Made by a program: the position numbers and the translations under genes. The notes under the pieces were generated by a model. It saw only the letters and a list, made by a program, of their open reading frames with translations, was not told the DNA's origin and made no database searches. Shown piece by piece: positions 27,386 through 36,105 of a DNA stretch of 64,000 nt. Source of the DNA: Rhabdothermincola salaria (GTDB taxonomy: Bacteria > Actinomycetota > Acidimicrobiia > Acidimicrobiales > Acidimicrobilacustridaceae); contig NZ_JAJQXW010000001.1 of the NCBI RefSeq assembly GCF_021246445.1, positions 1,444,168-1,508,167 of the forward strand, given 5' to 3'. Numbering within the stretch: position 1 is the stretch's first letter; the number at the start of each line of letters is the position of its first letter.

Positions 27386-28164
27386 CGCCGGCGCTCCTGC
27401 CAGATGCGGATCATGGCCGACTGGCTGGCGGTGCCCATGAGGGTGCCGTCCTCGGCCCACAGGTAGATGTGGCCGTGGCCGAACCCACGGGCGACGGCCT
27501 CGATGCGCACGTCGACGAGCACCCAGTCGGTGACGGCGCTGTGCAGCACGCGCAGCGTGTTGTCGAGGCTGTTGGAACCGATCTCGCTGGTGAGGGTCTG
27601 CCCGAGGCCCATGGGCACGAAGTCGCCGAGCACGGCGAGCGCGGCCGCCGAATTCATCGACATGCCGGTGATGCGGCTCCAGAAGGCGGTGCGACCGGTG
27701 CCCGGGGTGTCGACGGCCATCCGCGACTCGAGGCGGCTGGCGATGGTGTTGCCGGGATCGAAGCGGTACTCGCGGGGCGGGCAGTCGTCGGGGGCCGGGG
27801 CGTCCGGCATGGTGACCCACTGGCCCTCCTCGGCGAACTCGCGGGCACCGAGGGAGGCGTTGACGGTGAAGATCTCCGTGTCGCCCACCTGGCCCAGCAC
27901 CCGGGCCTGGGTGGTGGAGCGGCCGTGGGCGCCGATGTGCACGTCGAGGTCGACGACCGAGGGAGGACGGGTGTAGTTGAGGTACTGCGCCGAGGCCCAC
28001 ACGACCGGACGTCCGGTGGTGCGCTCGAGGGCCTCGATGGCCGCGCCGAGACCGCAGCCGCCGAACAGCGTGCCGAGGCCGCTGCAGATGCCCGGGGTGA
28101 CGGGCAGGTACCAGCGCATGGGGTTGTGCGTGGGCTCGAGCCCCAGCCATTCGCGTGCGTTCAC
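27382..28164 (-). CDS. acyl-CoA thioesterase-like (TesB/double hot-dog) protein
   Basis: 260 residues. The two halves each look like hot-dog domains: GTLFGGCGLGAAIEALERTTG with WASAQYLNYTRPPSVVDLDV in the first, and NSLDNTLRVLHSAVTDWVLV with GFGHGHIYLWAEDGTLMGTASQ in the second, the usual TesB ending. It should hydrolyse acyl-CoA thioesters. The start is GTG 28164, 8 nt after TAGAGT. It is translationally coupled to the LLM gene downstream. Confidence 0.82.
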   Translation of the reverse strand: MNAREWLGLEPTHNPMRWYLPVTPGICSGLGTLFGGCGLGAAIEALERTTGRPVVWASAQYLNYTRPPSVVDLDVHIGAHGRSTTQARVLGQVGDTEIFTVNASLGAREFAEEGQWVTMPDAPAPDDCPPREYRFDPGNTIASRLESRMAVDTPGTGRTAFWSRITGMSMNSAAALAVLGDFVPMGLGQTLTSEIGSNSLDNTLRVLHSAVTDWVLVDVRIEAVARGFGHGHIYLWAEDGTLMGTASQSAMIRIWQERRR

Positions 28165-28172
28165 GTCGATGG

Positions 28173-28178
28173 ACTCTA
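28173..28178 (-). promoter_or_regulatory. -10 element (TAGAGT) of the thioesterase/LLM operon
   Basis: TAGAGT (minus strand) ends 8 nt before GTG 28164; leaderless pattern. Confidence 0.5.
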
Positions 28179-28320
28179 CGTGGCCGGGCCCGTCGTCGGA
28201 GCGCCCCTGCGACGACCGGCGAGCTGGTGTGACCGTGCCGCGCCGGCCCCCGGTGCACCCGGTGGCGTTCCCGACGCCGGGACGTCGGCACTGTCCCACC
28301 CCCTGGGGAGACTGTGTTGC

Positions 28321-28551
28321 ATGGATGCACAGCTGCGACTGCTGGCCGAGGCCCGCTCGGCCGACTCCCCCGAGGCACCCGCCGCGTGGCGCATCGACGC
28401 CACCACCAAGGCCGTGGGCCGTTCGGGCATCGCCCGGGCCCGAGAGGCGCTCCGCCAGGCCCGTCACCGCCCGCTGGGCGACCCGGCCCCGGCCGGTCCC
28501 TCCGTGGCCGACCAGGCCGACGCCGACCACACCCACACCGTGGCGGCCTGA
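28321..28551 (+). CDS. small hypothetical protein (76 aa)
   Basis: 76 residues: MDAQLRLLAEARSADSPEAP, then a basic helix (GIARAREALRQARHRP) and an acidic, His-containing tail. No family recognised. The start codon follows a weak -10-like GAGACT by about 7 nt. The basic helix and polar composition suggest a small cytoplasmic or nucleic-acid-associated protein. It lies divergent from the thioesterase and 58 bp before the thiolase. Support is compositional only. Confidence 0.5.
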   Translation: MDAQLRLLAEARSADSPEAPAAWRIDATTKAVGRSGIARAREALRQARHRPLGDPAPAGPSVADQADADHTHTVAA

Positions 28552-28597
28552 GGTGGCCTGCCGGGCCCATCCGAGCGGCCCCCGCCCCCGCCACCGG

Positions 28598-28603
28598 TAG
28601 GCT
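28598..28603 (+). promoter_or_regulatory. -10 element (TAGGCT) of the thiolase gene
   Basis: TAGGCT ends 6 nt before ATG 28610; leaderless pattern. Confidence 0.55.
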
Positions 28604-28609
28604 CGCCCC

Positions 28610-29791
28610 ATGCGCGAGGTCGTCATCGTCGATGCCGTGCGGACGCCGGTCGGGCGTCGCAACGGCGGTCTGTCCACCATGCACTCGGCGGAGCTGCTCG
28701 GCGTGCCGCTCACCGCGCTCTTCGAGCGCACCGGGGTCGATCCGGCCGAGGTCGGCCAGGTCGTCGGCGGCTGCGTCAGCCAGGTAGGCATGCAGTCGTT
28801 CAACGTCACCCGCACGGCCTGGCTGGCCGCCGGTCTGCCGCTGGAGACGGCCGCCACCACCGTCGACACCCAGTGCGGTTCCAGCCAGCAGGCCACCGAC
28901 ATGGCGGCCGCCCTCATCGGGGCCGGCGTGGTCGACGTGGCCGTGGCCTGCGGTGTCGAGTCCATGAGCCAGGTGCCCATCGGGTCCAACTCGTCGAAGA
29001 AGCTCGGGTTCGGCGTCCCGGTGCCCAAGAGCTACTTCGAGCACTACGAGTACACCTCGCAGTTCGAGGGAGCCGAGCGCATCGCCGAGAAGTGGGGCAT
29101 CACCCGCGACGACACCGACGCCTTCGCCCTGCGCTCGCAGGAGCTCGGCGCCCAGGCCTGGGCCGAGGACCGCTTCGCCACCCAGATCGTGCCCGTCCAC
29201 GCCCCGGACCTCGACGACGAGGGCAAGCCCACCGGCACGACCCACCTCGTGGCGCGCGACGAGGGCCTGCGCGACACCACCCTCGAGGGCCTGGGCAACC
29301 TCAAGCCCGTCGCCCGCGAAGACGGCGTGCACACCGCCGGCTCGTCCTCGCAGATCTCCGACGGCGCCGCCGCGCTGTTGATGATGACCGCCGAGAAGGC
29401 CCAGGCCCTCGGGCTCACGCCCCTGGCCCGGATCGTCGACACCTGCCTCGTCGGGGTCGACCCCGTCCTCATGCTCACCGGGCCCATCGACGCCACCCGC
29501 CACCTGCTCGAGCGCACGGGGCTCTCCATCGGCGACATCGACGTCGTCGAGGTCAACGAGGCGTTCGCCTCGGTCGTGCTGGCCTGGGCCAAGGAGATCG
29601 GCGCCGACCTCGAGGGCGTGAACCCCAACGGCGGCGCCATCGCGCTGGGCCATCCGCTCGGCGGCACCGGAGCCGTCCTCACCACCAAGGCGGTCCACGA
29701 GCTGGCCCGCACCGGTGGTCGCTATGGGCTCGTCACCATGTGCTGCGGCGGCGGGTTGGGCACCGGCACCCTGCTCGAACGCGTCCAGTAG
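28610..29791 (+). CDS. acetyl-CoA C-acyltransferase (thiolase)
   Basis: 393 residues, the normal thiolase length. The nucleophilic Cys lies in VDTQCGSSQQA near residue 88; NGGAIALGHPLGGTGA (about 343-358) carries the catalytic His and CCGGGLGTG (about 379-387) the second catalytic Cys. It cleaves 3-ketoacyl-CoA with CoA in beta-oxidation. The CGSSQQA form of the active-site motif also occurs in steroid side-chain thiolases (FadA5 type), so a sterol substrate is possible. It has its own leaderless promoter. Confidence 0.9.
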   Translation: MREVVIVDAVRTPVGRRNGGLSTMHSAELLGVPLTALFERTGVDPAEVGQVVGGCVSQVGMQSFNVTRTAWLAAGLPLETAATTVDTQCGSSQQATDMAAALIGAGVVDVAVACGVESMSQVPIGSNSSKKLGFGVPVPKSYFEHYEYTSQFEGAERIAEKWGITRDDTDAFALRSQELGAQAWAEDRFATQIVPVHAPDLDDEGKPTGTTHLVARDEGLRDTTLEGLGNLKPVAREDGVHTAGSSSQISDGAAALLMMTAEKAQALGLTPLARIVDTCLVGVDPVLMLTGPIDATRHLLERTGLSIGDIDVVEVNEAFASVVLAWAKEIGADLEGVNPNGGAIALGHPLGGTGAVLTTKAVHELARTGGRYGLVTMCCGGGLGTGTLLERVQ

Positions 29792-29879
29792 CGCCCTCGT
29801 CGAACGGGCCCCACCGGGCCCGTCGGACCCCATCGCCGCTGCAGGCGGCCACCGCCGTGCTCCCACCGAGGACCCGCCC

Positions 29880-30479
29880 GTGGCCCCCTCTCGTCGAACC
29901 CGCCGCCGGACCTCCGGTCCGCGTGAGCCCGTCCGCATGGTCAGAGGTCGCGCCTGGGGACTCCTGCTCGCGGCCGGGGTGGTGCTCGGGGGCGGTCTCG
30001 TCTTCGTCGCCATCACCGGTCTCGGGTCGTGGCGCCAGGTCGACCCGGCTCGAGGCACGTTCGTGGTCGGGGTCGTCGACGGCGACACCATCCGAGTGAG
30101 CATCGACGGGCGCACCGACGACGTGCGCCTCCTCGGCATCGACACTCCCGAGACCGTGCACCCCACCAGGCCCGTCGAGTGCTTCGGCCCCGAGGCGTCG
30201 GCGCGCACCCACGACCTGCTGGCCCCGGGCACGGCGGTGGTGCTCGAGCGCGACACCGAGGAGCGCGACCACTACGGACGGCTGCTGGCCTACGTGGTGC
30301 GCGCCGACGACGGACTGTTCGTCAACCTCGCCCTCGTGCGCGAAGGCCTGGCCGAGGTGCTCACCATCGCGCCCAACGTCGCCCACACCGACGCCTTCTT
30401 GTCCGCCGCGGCCGAAGCCCGGCGGGAGGGACGAGGCCTGTGGTCGGCGTGCCCCGGGGCGGTACCGTCAGGGCCGTGA
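29880..30479 (+). CDS. membrane-anchored thermonuclease (SNase) family protein
   Basis: 199 residues from GTG 29880; ATG 29937 is an alternative start. A basic N-terminus, one TM helix (about 26-45) and an SNase domain follow: VVDGDTIRVSIDG, DDVRLLGIDTPET with the conserved Arg and Asp of the active site, EERDHYGRLLAYV and the late REGLAEV. It should hydrolyse phosphodiester bonds outside the membrane with Ca2+. It starts about 90 bp after the thiolase stop and overlaps the next gene by 4 nt (GTGA). Confidence 0.8.
   Translation: MAPSRRTRRRTSGPREPVRMVRGRAWGLLLAAGVVLGGGLVFVAITGLGSWRQVDPARGTFVVGVVDGDTIRVSIDGRTDDVRLLGIDTPETVHPTRPVECFGPEASARTHDLLAPGTAVVLERDTEERDHYGRLLAYVVRADDGLFVNLALVREGLAEVLTIAPNVAHTDAFLSAAAEARREGRGLWSACPGAVPSGP
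30463..30468 (+). promoter_or_regulatory. -10 element (TACCGT) inside the nuclease gene, for the YdjC-like gene
   Basis: TACCGT ends 7 nt before GTG 30476, within the 3' end of the upstream CDS; it offers independent leaderless expression. Confidence 0.4.
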
Positions 30480-31312
30480 CGACCCTCGCCGAGCGCCTCG
30501 GGCACCCCGCCGACGCCAAGTTGCTCATCCTCAACTGCGACGACCTCGGTCTGGCCCAGGCCGCCAACGCCGGCGTCTACGAGTCCCTGCGGGCCGGACT
30601 GGCCACCAGCGCCTCGTTGATGGTGCCGTGCCCGTGGGCCCGCCACGCCGCCGAGCAGTACATGGGCGAAGACGTCGGGGTGCACCTCACCCTCAACGCC
30701 GAGTGGGACGTGTACCGCTGGGGCCCGGCCACCCGGGCTCCGTCGCTGCTCGACGGCGACGGCGGGTTCCCCCGCACCCTCGTCGACCTCTGGGACCACG
30801 CCGACCTCCAAGAGGTGCGTCGGGAGTGCCGGGCCCAGATCGAGCGGGCCATCCTGTGGGGGTTCGACGTGAGCCACCTCGACTCCCATCTGGGCGCCTT
30901 GCAGCTGCGCCCCGAGTTCTTCGACGTGTACCTCGAGATGGCGGTCGACTTCGGCCTGCCGCTCCGGCTCTCGGGGGCCACCACCGAACGGGCCATCGGG
31001 TTCCCCTTCCGCCGCCTCGCCGCCGAGGAGGGGGTCGTGTTCCCCGACCACTTCGTGTACGTCAACGGCGTCGGGAGCCGCCGATCCATCGAGAAGGCGC
31101 TGTTCGACCTGCCGAACGGCGTCACCGAGATGTACGTGCACCCGGCGGCCGACACGCCCGAGCTGCGGGCCATGTCGTCGGATTGGGCCGCCCGGGTCGA
31201 CGATCACCACCTCATGTGCCACGACTCGGGGCTGCGGGCCATGATCGCCCGCTCCGGGGCCGTCCTCATCGGCTACCGCGAGCTGCGCGAGCTCCAACGC
31301 ACCGCCGTCTGA
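30476..31312 (+). CDS. YdjC/ChbG-type carbohydrate deacetylase family protein
   Basis: 278 residues. LLILNCDDLGLAQAANAGV (about 18-36) carries the Asp-Asp metal motif, GEDVGVHLTLNAEW the first His and HLDSHLGALQLRPEF the second, as in the YdjC family. ChbG/HpnK-type members remove acetyl groups from N-acetylated sugars or lipids with a divalent metal. The substrate is not readable here. It overlaps the nuclease gene by 4 nt but also has an internal promoter. Confidence 0.84.
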   Translation: MTTLAERLGHPADAKLLILNCDDLGLAQAANAGVYESLRAGLATSASLMVPCPWARHAAEQYMGEDVGVHLTLNAEWDVYRWGPATRAPSLLDGDGGFPRTLVDLWDHADLQEVRRECRAQIERAILWGFDVSHLDSHLGALQLRPEFFDVYLEMAVDFGLPLRLSGATTERAIGFPFRRLAAEEGVVFPDHFVYVNGVGSRRSIEKALFDLPNGVTEMYVHPAADTPELRAMSSDWAARVDDHHLMCHDSGLRAMIARSGAVLIGYRELRELQRTAV

Positions 31313-31332
31313 CGGCGAGGCGGGTCGGCCCG

Positions 31333-33570
31333 TCAGATCTCGGCCTTCGTCCCTGGCGCCGACGCGGTCGCCGTCGCCGCCGGCGCTGGCGTCACCGAGA
31401 CGGGCACGCCGTTCACCGCGGCGTTGCCCGACGGCTCGTCGAGCGCGGTCGGGGGGATCAGCACGTTGGTGTTCGGCCCCGGTCGTTCGGCGGCCACCCC
31501 GAGTCGGGCTCCGGGGCTGTGGTGGCCGAAGCCGTGGGGCAGGCTCACCACCCCTCGGACCAGCTCGTCGGAGATCTCGGCCACCGCGATCACCGCCGCT
31601 CGGGCGGTGCGCACCTCCACCAGGGCGCCGTCGTCCACGCCGTGCTCGGCGGCGTCGTCGGGGTGGATCACCAGGGTGGAGCGATCGCGACCGCGCATGA
31701 GGGCGGGCAGGTTGTGCATCCAGGAGTTGTTGGAGCGCACGTGGCGCCGGCCGATGAGCACCAGCGGGGGACGGGGCTCGGCCATCCGGGCCCGCAGGCG
31801 GTCGAGGTCGCCGAGGATGTCGGCGTGGGCCAGCTCGACGTCGCCCGACGTGGTGCGCAAGACGTCGCCGACGGGGGCGTTCGACGGTCCCAGGTCGATC
31901 CCGTGGGGGTGCGCGGCCACCCGGTCGAGGGTGAGCCCGTCCGGGTTGGCGCCGTACTGATCGCCGAACGGGCTCGAGCGCAGGGTCAGGTCGACGATGC
32001 GGTCGGGCCCCCGGCGCTCGACGCTCTCGACCTCGGCGCCGTCGACGCCGTGGCGGGCGGCGCGGGCCAGGTACCACTCGCGATCGAACGCCTCGACGTC
32101 GACGTCGGCCGCCGGCACGCCGGCCAGGATGGCTCCGAGACGCAACATGATCTCCCACTCGTGGGGCCGGTCGCCGGGGTCGAACACCGGCGGCGACCAG
32201 CGGGCCACGGCTCGCAACGCGAACCCCCAGATGGCCTCGTCGCAGTGGGGCTGCTCGAGGAACGAGAGACCGGGGAGGATCACGTGGGCGTGGCGGGTGG
32301 TCTCGTTGAGGTAGGTGTCGACGCTGATCATGGCGTCGAGGAGGGGCAAGGCGGCATCCAGACGTCCGGCGTCGGGAGCCGAGAGCACCGGGTTGCCGGC
32401 GATGGTGATCAGGGCCTTGACCTGGCCCTCGCCCGGCGTGTCGATCTCCTCGGCCAGGCACGACAGCGGGGCCTGACCGAGCACCTCCGGGGCGCCCCGC
32501 ACCCGCGTGCGCCAGCGTCCGGTGCGCACCGGCCCTCGCCGGCGGGCGGTGGACGACATCGTGGCGATGGCGGGCCGGGAGAAGCGCGACCCGCCCTCCT
32601 GGTCGAGGTGGCCGGTGAGGATGTTCACCACCTCGACCAGCCACGACGCCAGCGTGCCGAACTCCTGGTTGCACAACCCGATGCGGCCGTACACGACTGC
32701 GCGCGGCGTGGTCGCCAGCTCGCGGGCGAGCCCCCGGATGCGGTCGGCGTCGATGCCGCACCAGTCCGCCACCGCCTCGGGGGTGAACCCACGGGCCGCA
32801 TCGAGGACCTCGTCGATCCCCTGCACCCGACCCTCGACCGCACCCAGCCGGATGAGGTCCTCGGCGTCGAGCACCTGCACGACGGCGAGCAGCAGCGCGG
32901 CGTCGGTGCCGGGCCGGATGGGCAGCCACTCGTCGGCCCGCTCGGCCGTGCCGGTGCGCCGCGGATCGACGACGATCGTGCGCCCACCCCGGTCGCGGAT
33001 GCGGTCGAGCTCACCGACGAGGTCGGGGTAGGCCAGGATCGAGCCGTTCGACGCCTGGGGGTTGGCGCCCATCACCACGAACAGGTCGGTGTTGGCCACG
33101 TCGGGGATGGGGATGCTCCACGCCCCGCCGTAGAGCTGGGCGCACGCCAGGTTCTTGGGCCACTGGTCGACCGTTCCCGCCGACCAGATGACCTTCAGGC
33201 CGCCGATACCGGGCACCGCACCCGAGTAGCGGCTGAGCGAGTAGCTGTGCACGTTGGGGTTGCCCAGGTAGGCGGTGACGGCATCGCGTCCGTGCTCGGC
33301 CACCACCGGCTGCAACAGCTCCTCGCAGCGGGCGAACGCCTCCTCCCAGGTCACCTCGCGCCAGGTGTCACCCTCTCGGACCATGGGCTCACGGATCCGG
33401 TCGGGATCGTGGTGGAGCTGGCCCAGCGAGGCTCCCTTGGGACAGAGGAAGCCCTTGCTCCACACATCGTCGCGGTCGCCGCGTATGCGCACCACCTGGT
33501 CGCCCTCGGTCTCGATCTCAAGGCCGCACATGGCCTCGCACAGCGGACAGGTGCGGTGGTGGGTCGCCAT
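31333..33570 (-). CDS. molybdopterin-dependent oxidoreductase (formate dehydrogenase/nitrate reductase-like)
   Basis: 745 residues. The N-terminus has a 4Fe-4S cluster site CPLCEAMCG...CPKG (Cys8, 11, 15 and about 44). Then come molybdopterin oxidoreductase blocks (DLFVVMGANPQASNGS, GGRTIVVDPRRTGTAERAD, LITIAGNPVLSAP, TYLNETTRHAHVILPG) and a C-terminal dinucleotide-binding domain (LVIHPDDAAEHGVDDGALVEV, LPHGFGHHSPGARLGVA). It is a cytoplasmic enzyme with no Tat signal. The donor or acceptor substrate is unknown and no partner subunit lies nearby. ATG 33570 follows a leaderless TACCGT by 8 nt. Confidence 0.88.
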   Translation of the reverse strand: MATHHRTCPLCEAMCGLEIETEGDQVVRIRGDRDDVWSKGFLCPKGASLGQLHHDPDRIREPMVREGDTWREVTWEEAFARCEELLQPVVAEHGRDAVTAYLGNPNVHSYSLSRYSGAVPGIGGLKVIWSAGTVDQWPKNLACAQLYGGAWSIPIPDVANTDLFVVMGANPQASNGSILAYPDLVGELDRIRDRGGRTIVVDPRRTGTAERADEWLPIRPGTDAALLLAVVQVLDAEDLIRLGAVEGRVQGIDEVLDAARGFTPEAVADWCGIDADRIRGLARELATTPRAVVYGRIGLCNQEFGTLASWLVEVVNILTGHLDQEGGSRFSRPAIATMSSTARRRGPVRTGRWRTRVRGAPEVLGQAPLSCLAEEIDTPGEGQVKALITIAGNPVLSAPDAGRLDAALPLLDAMISVDTYLNETTRHAHVILPGLSFLEQPHCDEAIWGFALRAVARWSPPVFDPGDRPHEWEIMLRLGAILAGVPAADVDVEAFDREWYLARAARHGVDGAEVESVERRGPDRIVDLTLRSSPFGDQYGANPDGLTLDRVAAHPHGIDLGPSNAPVGDVLRTTSGDVELAHADILGDLDRLRARMAEPRPPLVLIGRRHVRSNNSWMHNLPALMRGRDRSTLVIHPDDAAEHGVDDGALVEVRTARAAVIAVAEISDELVRGVVSLPHGFGHHSPGARLGVAAERPGPNTNVLIPPTALDEPSGNAAVNGVPVSVTPAPAATATASAPGTKAEI

Positions 33571-33578
33571 GGCGACCG

Positions 33579-33584
33579 ACGGTA
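33579..33584 (-). promoter_or_regulatory. -10 element (TACCGT) of the molybdopterin enzyme gene
   Basis: Minus-strand TACCGT ends 8 nt before ATG 33570; leaderless pattern. Confidence 0.45.
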
Positions 33585-33647
33585 ACCGCCGTCCGAGGGC
33601 GGGCGCGGTCCCGAGGGCCGCCGCCGGCACGCGCGAGACTCGCCGCC

Positions 33648-34160
33648 GTGCGTTCGAGCGCCCCTCCCCCGCCCGTCGGTCGACGCCGCCGCTCGTGGCG
33701 GAGGGCCGGCACGTCGGCCGCCCTGGCGCTGGCCGTGGTCGTGCTGGCCGGCTGCCGGGAGGACCAGACCGGCCAGCCGGGCATCCCCGATGTCGACTTC
33801 ACCCCCCACCTGATCGTCACCGTCGACGGCGATGCACTGACCGCCTCGGTGGGTCCGCGCCGCGCCGACGATCCCGCCGTGTCCGCCGATCCGGCCCGTC
33901 TGCCGACCGGATCGGTGATGGAGCTGCGCTTCGCAGGGCCCGGTGAGCAGCGGGTAGTGGGGTACCTGACCCCGCCGGGCGAGGAACCACCGGATCTCGA
34001 CGACCCGGAGGTCGCCACCCCCTCGCCGCTCGTCGACAGCGGCATCCAACGGGCAGGCGACGAGGTCACCGTCGTGCTCACCGACCCGGGCACGCTCGAG
34101 CTCTCCCCCCTCGACGACCTCGACCGCTCGCTGGCGATCGAGCTGACGCCCGCCAGCTGA
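33648..34160 (+). CDS. hypothetical lipoprotein
   Basis: 170 residues. Basic N-terminus (GRRRRSWRR), hydrophobic segment and lipobox VVLAGC with Cys near 36, so it is probably attached to the outer face of the membrane. The rest is a small beta-rich domain (LIVTVDGDALTASVGP, VMELRFAGPGEQRVVGYLTP) with no recognised family. GTG 33648 has no Shine-Dalgarno sequence; a weak GAGACT precedes it by 7 nt. Divergent from the molybdopterin enzyme. Confidence 0.65.
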   Translation: MRSSAPPPPVGRRRRSWRRAGTSAALALAVVVLAGCREDQTGQPGIPDVDFTPHLIVTVDGDALTASVGPRRADDPAVSADPARLPTGSVMELRFAGPGEQRVVGYLTPPGEEPPDLDDPEVATPSPLVDSGIQRAGDEVTVVLTDPGTLELSPLDDLDRSLAIELTPAS

Positions 34161-34169
34161 CGTCGGCGG

Positions 34170-35126
34170 TCACCCGACCGGCGCGCTCCCGGGCACCGAA
34201 CGGCGGCGGGCCATCGCCGCGAGGAGCAGCGCCACGCCGACGCCCACTGCGGCCGCTCCCGCCACGCCAGTGGCGAGGAGCACCCCACCGGCCGACCCGC
34301 CGACGAGCTCCACGGTCCGCTCGGCGGCCTCGTCGCCGAGGATGCCCCCCGAGAGGATCTCGGTCGCCGCGATCCGAGCGGCTCGCACCGCCACGACCCC
34401 GGCCAGGGCACCCAGCACCACCCCGGCCCCGACCGAGACCAGGCCCAGCCCGAGGCGACGCAGCACCACGGCACCGACGACAGCCGCGGCCAGCGCGATC
34501 GCCGGGAGAGCCACGGCGGCGACGTCGAGGACCCGGATCATGGCCTCCAGCCGCTCGAGCTCGGGTGCCGGCACCAGCACGACGCGGGCGTCGATGCCGC
34601 CGAGGTCGAGCCCGTCGATGCCCGGGACCCCCTGGTCGACCAGCGCCCTGCGCAGCAGGTCGAGCGACGGTCCCAGCTCGAGCGTGAGGGAGCCGTCGAC
34701 CACCGCAGTGGCCCGACCGTCGCCTCGTAGGGCTCGCAGCACCTCCGTCCACGCGGTGCGGTTGGCCTGCTCCCAGAGGTCGGCGAAGGCGTCGGTGGCC
34801 ACCAGGGCCTCGGCACCCTCCGCCACCAGGTCGGTGGCGCCGTCGCCCAGGGAGTCGGCCAGACCACCGAGGGGGAAGGGCAGCAGCGCACCGACCCGGT
34901 CCTCCAGGCCCACGGCCTCGACCAGCTGCTCGGCCAGGGTGCGGGCCACGTCGGCCCGCACCACGGGGTCGGCCAACACGGCGGCGGTGGTGTCGGTCCA
35001 GGCGTCGGGGTCGAGGACCTCGGCCCGCAACCACAAGGTCGCCACCGCCAGGGCGGCGGACATCCCGGCCACGATCAGCAGCACCACCCCGAGTGCGGTG
35101 CGAGGAGGAGAGCGACGGGCGGTCAT
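34170..35126 (-). CDS. integral membrane protein, unknown function
   Basis: 318 residues. One N-terminal TM helix (about 10-34), a hydrophilic segment of about 160 residues with many Ala, Asp and Leu, then at least three TM helices between about 200 and 305. The layout resembles actinobacterial proteins whose large loop lies outside the cell. No family recognised. ATG 35126 is preferred to an upstream GTG because CCAGGGCG precedes it. Convergent with the lipoprotein gene, with 9 bp between. Confidence 0.6.
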   Translation of the reverse strand: MTARRSPPRTALGVVLLIVAGMSAALAVATLWLRAEVLDPDAWTDTTAAVLADPVVRADVARTLAEQLVEAVGLEDRVGALLPFPLGGLADSLGDGATDLVAEGAEALVATDAFADLWEQANRTAWTEVLRALRGDGRATAVVDGSLTLELGPSLDLLRRALVDQGVPGIDGLDLGGIDARVVLVPAPELERLEAMIRVLDVAAVALPAIALAAAVVGAVVLRRLGLGLVSVGAGVVLGALAGVVAVRAARIAATEILSGGILGDEAAERTVELVGGSAGGVLLATGVAGAAAVGVGVALLLAAMARRRSVPGSAPVG

Positions 35127-35191
35127 CGGCGCCCTGGAGCGCACGACACCGGCGGGCCCCCTGACCGCCGAGCGAACATCGGCGGCCGGCC

Positions 35192-36043
35192 TCAGTCGAT
35201 CCCGGCGAAGAGGTCGCTCTCGGGCAGCTCGGTCGGCACCCGGCTGGCGGCGAGGATGTACTCCTCGTACGGGTGGATCGTGCGGGCCTCTTCGCGGGGC
35301 AGCCCGAACCAGAACGGCGACGTGGGGTCGACCTGGGTGGCGTGGGCCAGCAGGGCCTCGAGCCGAACGTCCTGGTAGTCGTCGATCGGGACCGAGGTGG
35401 TGATGCGGTCGTCCTGGTTGGGGCGCTTGAACCAGTCCTCGGAGTACGGCGACTCCAACCCCAGCTCGAGGAACTTCTCGTGCATGGCCACGAAGCGCTG
35501 GTGGCTCCAGACCGAGTAGTAGAGCTTCACCGGGGTGAACGGCTCACCCAGGTCCGGGCGGTAGTCGGGATCGCCGGCGAGATCGAAGGCTGGCAGCGAG
35601 ATGTCGTGGACGCGCAGGTGGTCCGGGTGCGGGTAGCCGGACTGGTCGTCGCTGTAGGTGAGGATGACCTGCGCCCGGGTGCGCCGGATGACCTCCACCA
35701 GGCGGGCCACCGCCTCGTCGAAGTCGGCGGCCGCGAACGCGTCGGGATGGGTGTTGGCCTCGGTGTCGGGCATCCCCGAGTCGCGATAGCCCAGCAGCAC
35801 GACCTCGTCGTAGCCGATGATGCGAGCGGCCAGGTCGAGCTCGTCACGACGCACCTCGTGGAGGCGCTCACGGACCTCGGGCGTGTCCATGGCCGGGTTG
35901 AGGATGGAGCCCTCCTCGCCGCCGGTGCAGGTGACCAGGACGGTATGGACCCCATCGGCCTTGTACTTGGCGACGGTGCTGGCACCCTTGGAGGCCTCGT
36001 CGTCGGGGTGGGCGTGGATCGAGAGGAGACAGCGCGGAGCCAT
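35192..36043 (-). CDS. mca: mycothiol conjugate amidase Mca
   Basis: 283 residues. IHAHPDDEASKGASTVAKY (about 9-27) carries the His-Pro-Asp-Asp zinc motif of the MshB/Mca family, and YPHPDHLRVHD the third ligand. The C-terminal part (RPNQDDRITTSVPIDDYQD, HATQVDPTSPFWFGLP) is the Mca-type extension rather than that of MshB. Mca cleaves mycothiol S-conjugates to release a mercapturic acid and GlcN-Ins, a detoxification step. This shows the organism very probably makes mycothiol. Leaderless TAGCGT 8 nt upstream. Confidence 0.9.
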   Translation of the reverse strand: MAPRCLLSIHAHPDDEASKGASTVAKYKADGVHTVLVTCTGGEEGSILNPAMDTPEVRERLHEVRRDELDLAARIIGYDEVVLLGYRDSGMPDTEANTHPDAFAAADFDEAVARLVEVIRRTRAQVILTYSDDQSGYPHPDHLRVHDISLPAFDLAGDPDYRPDLGEPFTPVKLYYSVWSHQRFVAMHEKFLELGLESPYSEDWFKRPNQDDRITTSVPIDDYQDVRLEALLAHATQVDPTSPFWFGLPREEARTIHPYEEYILAASRVPTELPESDLFAGID

Positions 36044-36051
36044 GGCCGATG

Positions 36052-36057
36052 ACGCTA
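36052..36057 (-). promoter_or_regulatory. -10 element (TAGCGT) of mca
   Basis: Minus-strand TAGCGT ends 8 nt before ATG 36043; leaderless pattern. Confidence 0.5.
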
Positions 36058-36091
36058 TCCGGGGCGGCTCGGCTCGCGGGCCGGCCCGTCG

Positions 36092-36097
36092 TAGTGT
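36092..36097 (+). promoter_or_regulatory. -10 element (TAGTGT) of the YbhB-like gene
   Basis: TAGTGT ends 8 nt before GTG 36106; leaderless pattern, back-to-back with the mca promoter. Confidence 0.5.
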
Positions 36098-36105
36098 CGG
36101 TGCCC

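Noticed and set aside
26417-30256. 1279-residue minus-strand frame covering the LLM, thioesterase and thiolase region
   Set aside because: Only its last 322 codons (from GTG 27385) match a known family; the rest is antisense to the thiolase gene and out of frame with the thioesterase.
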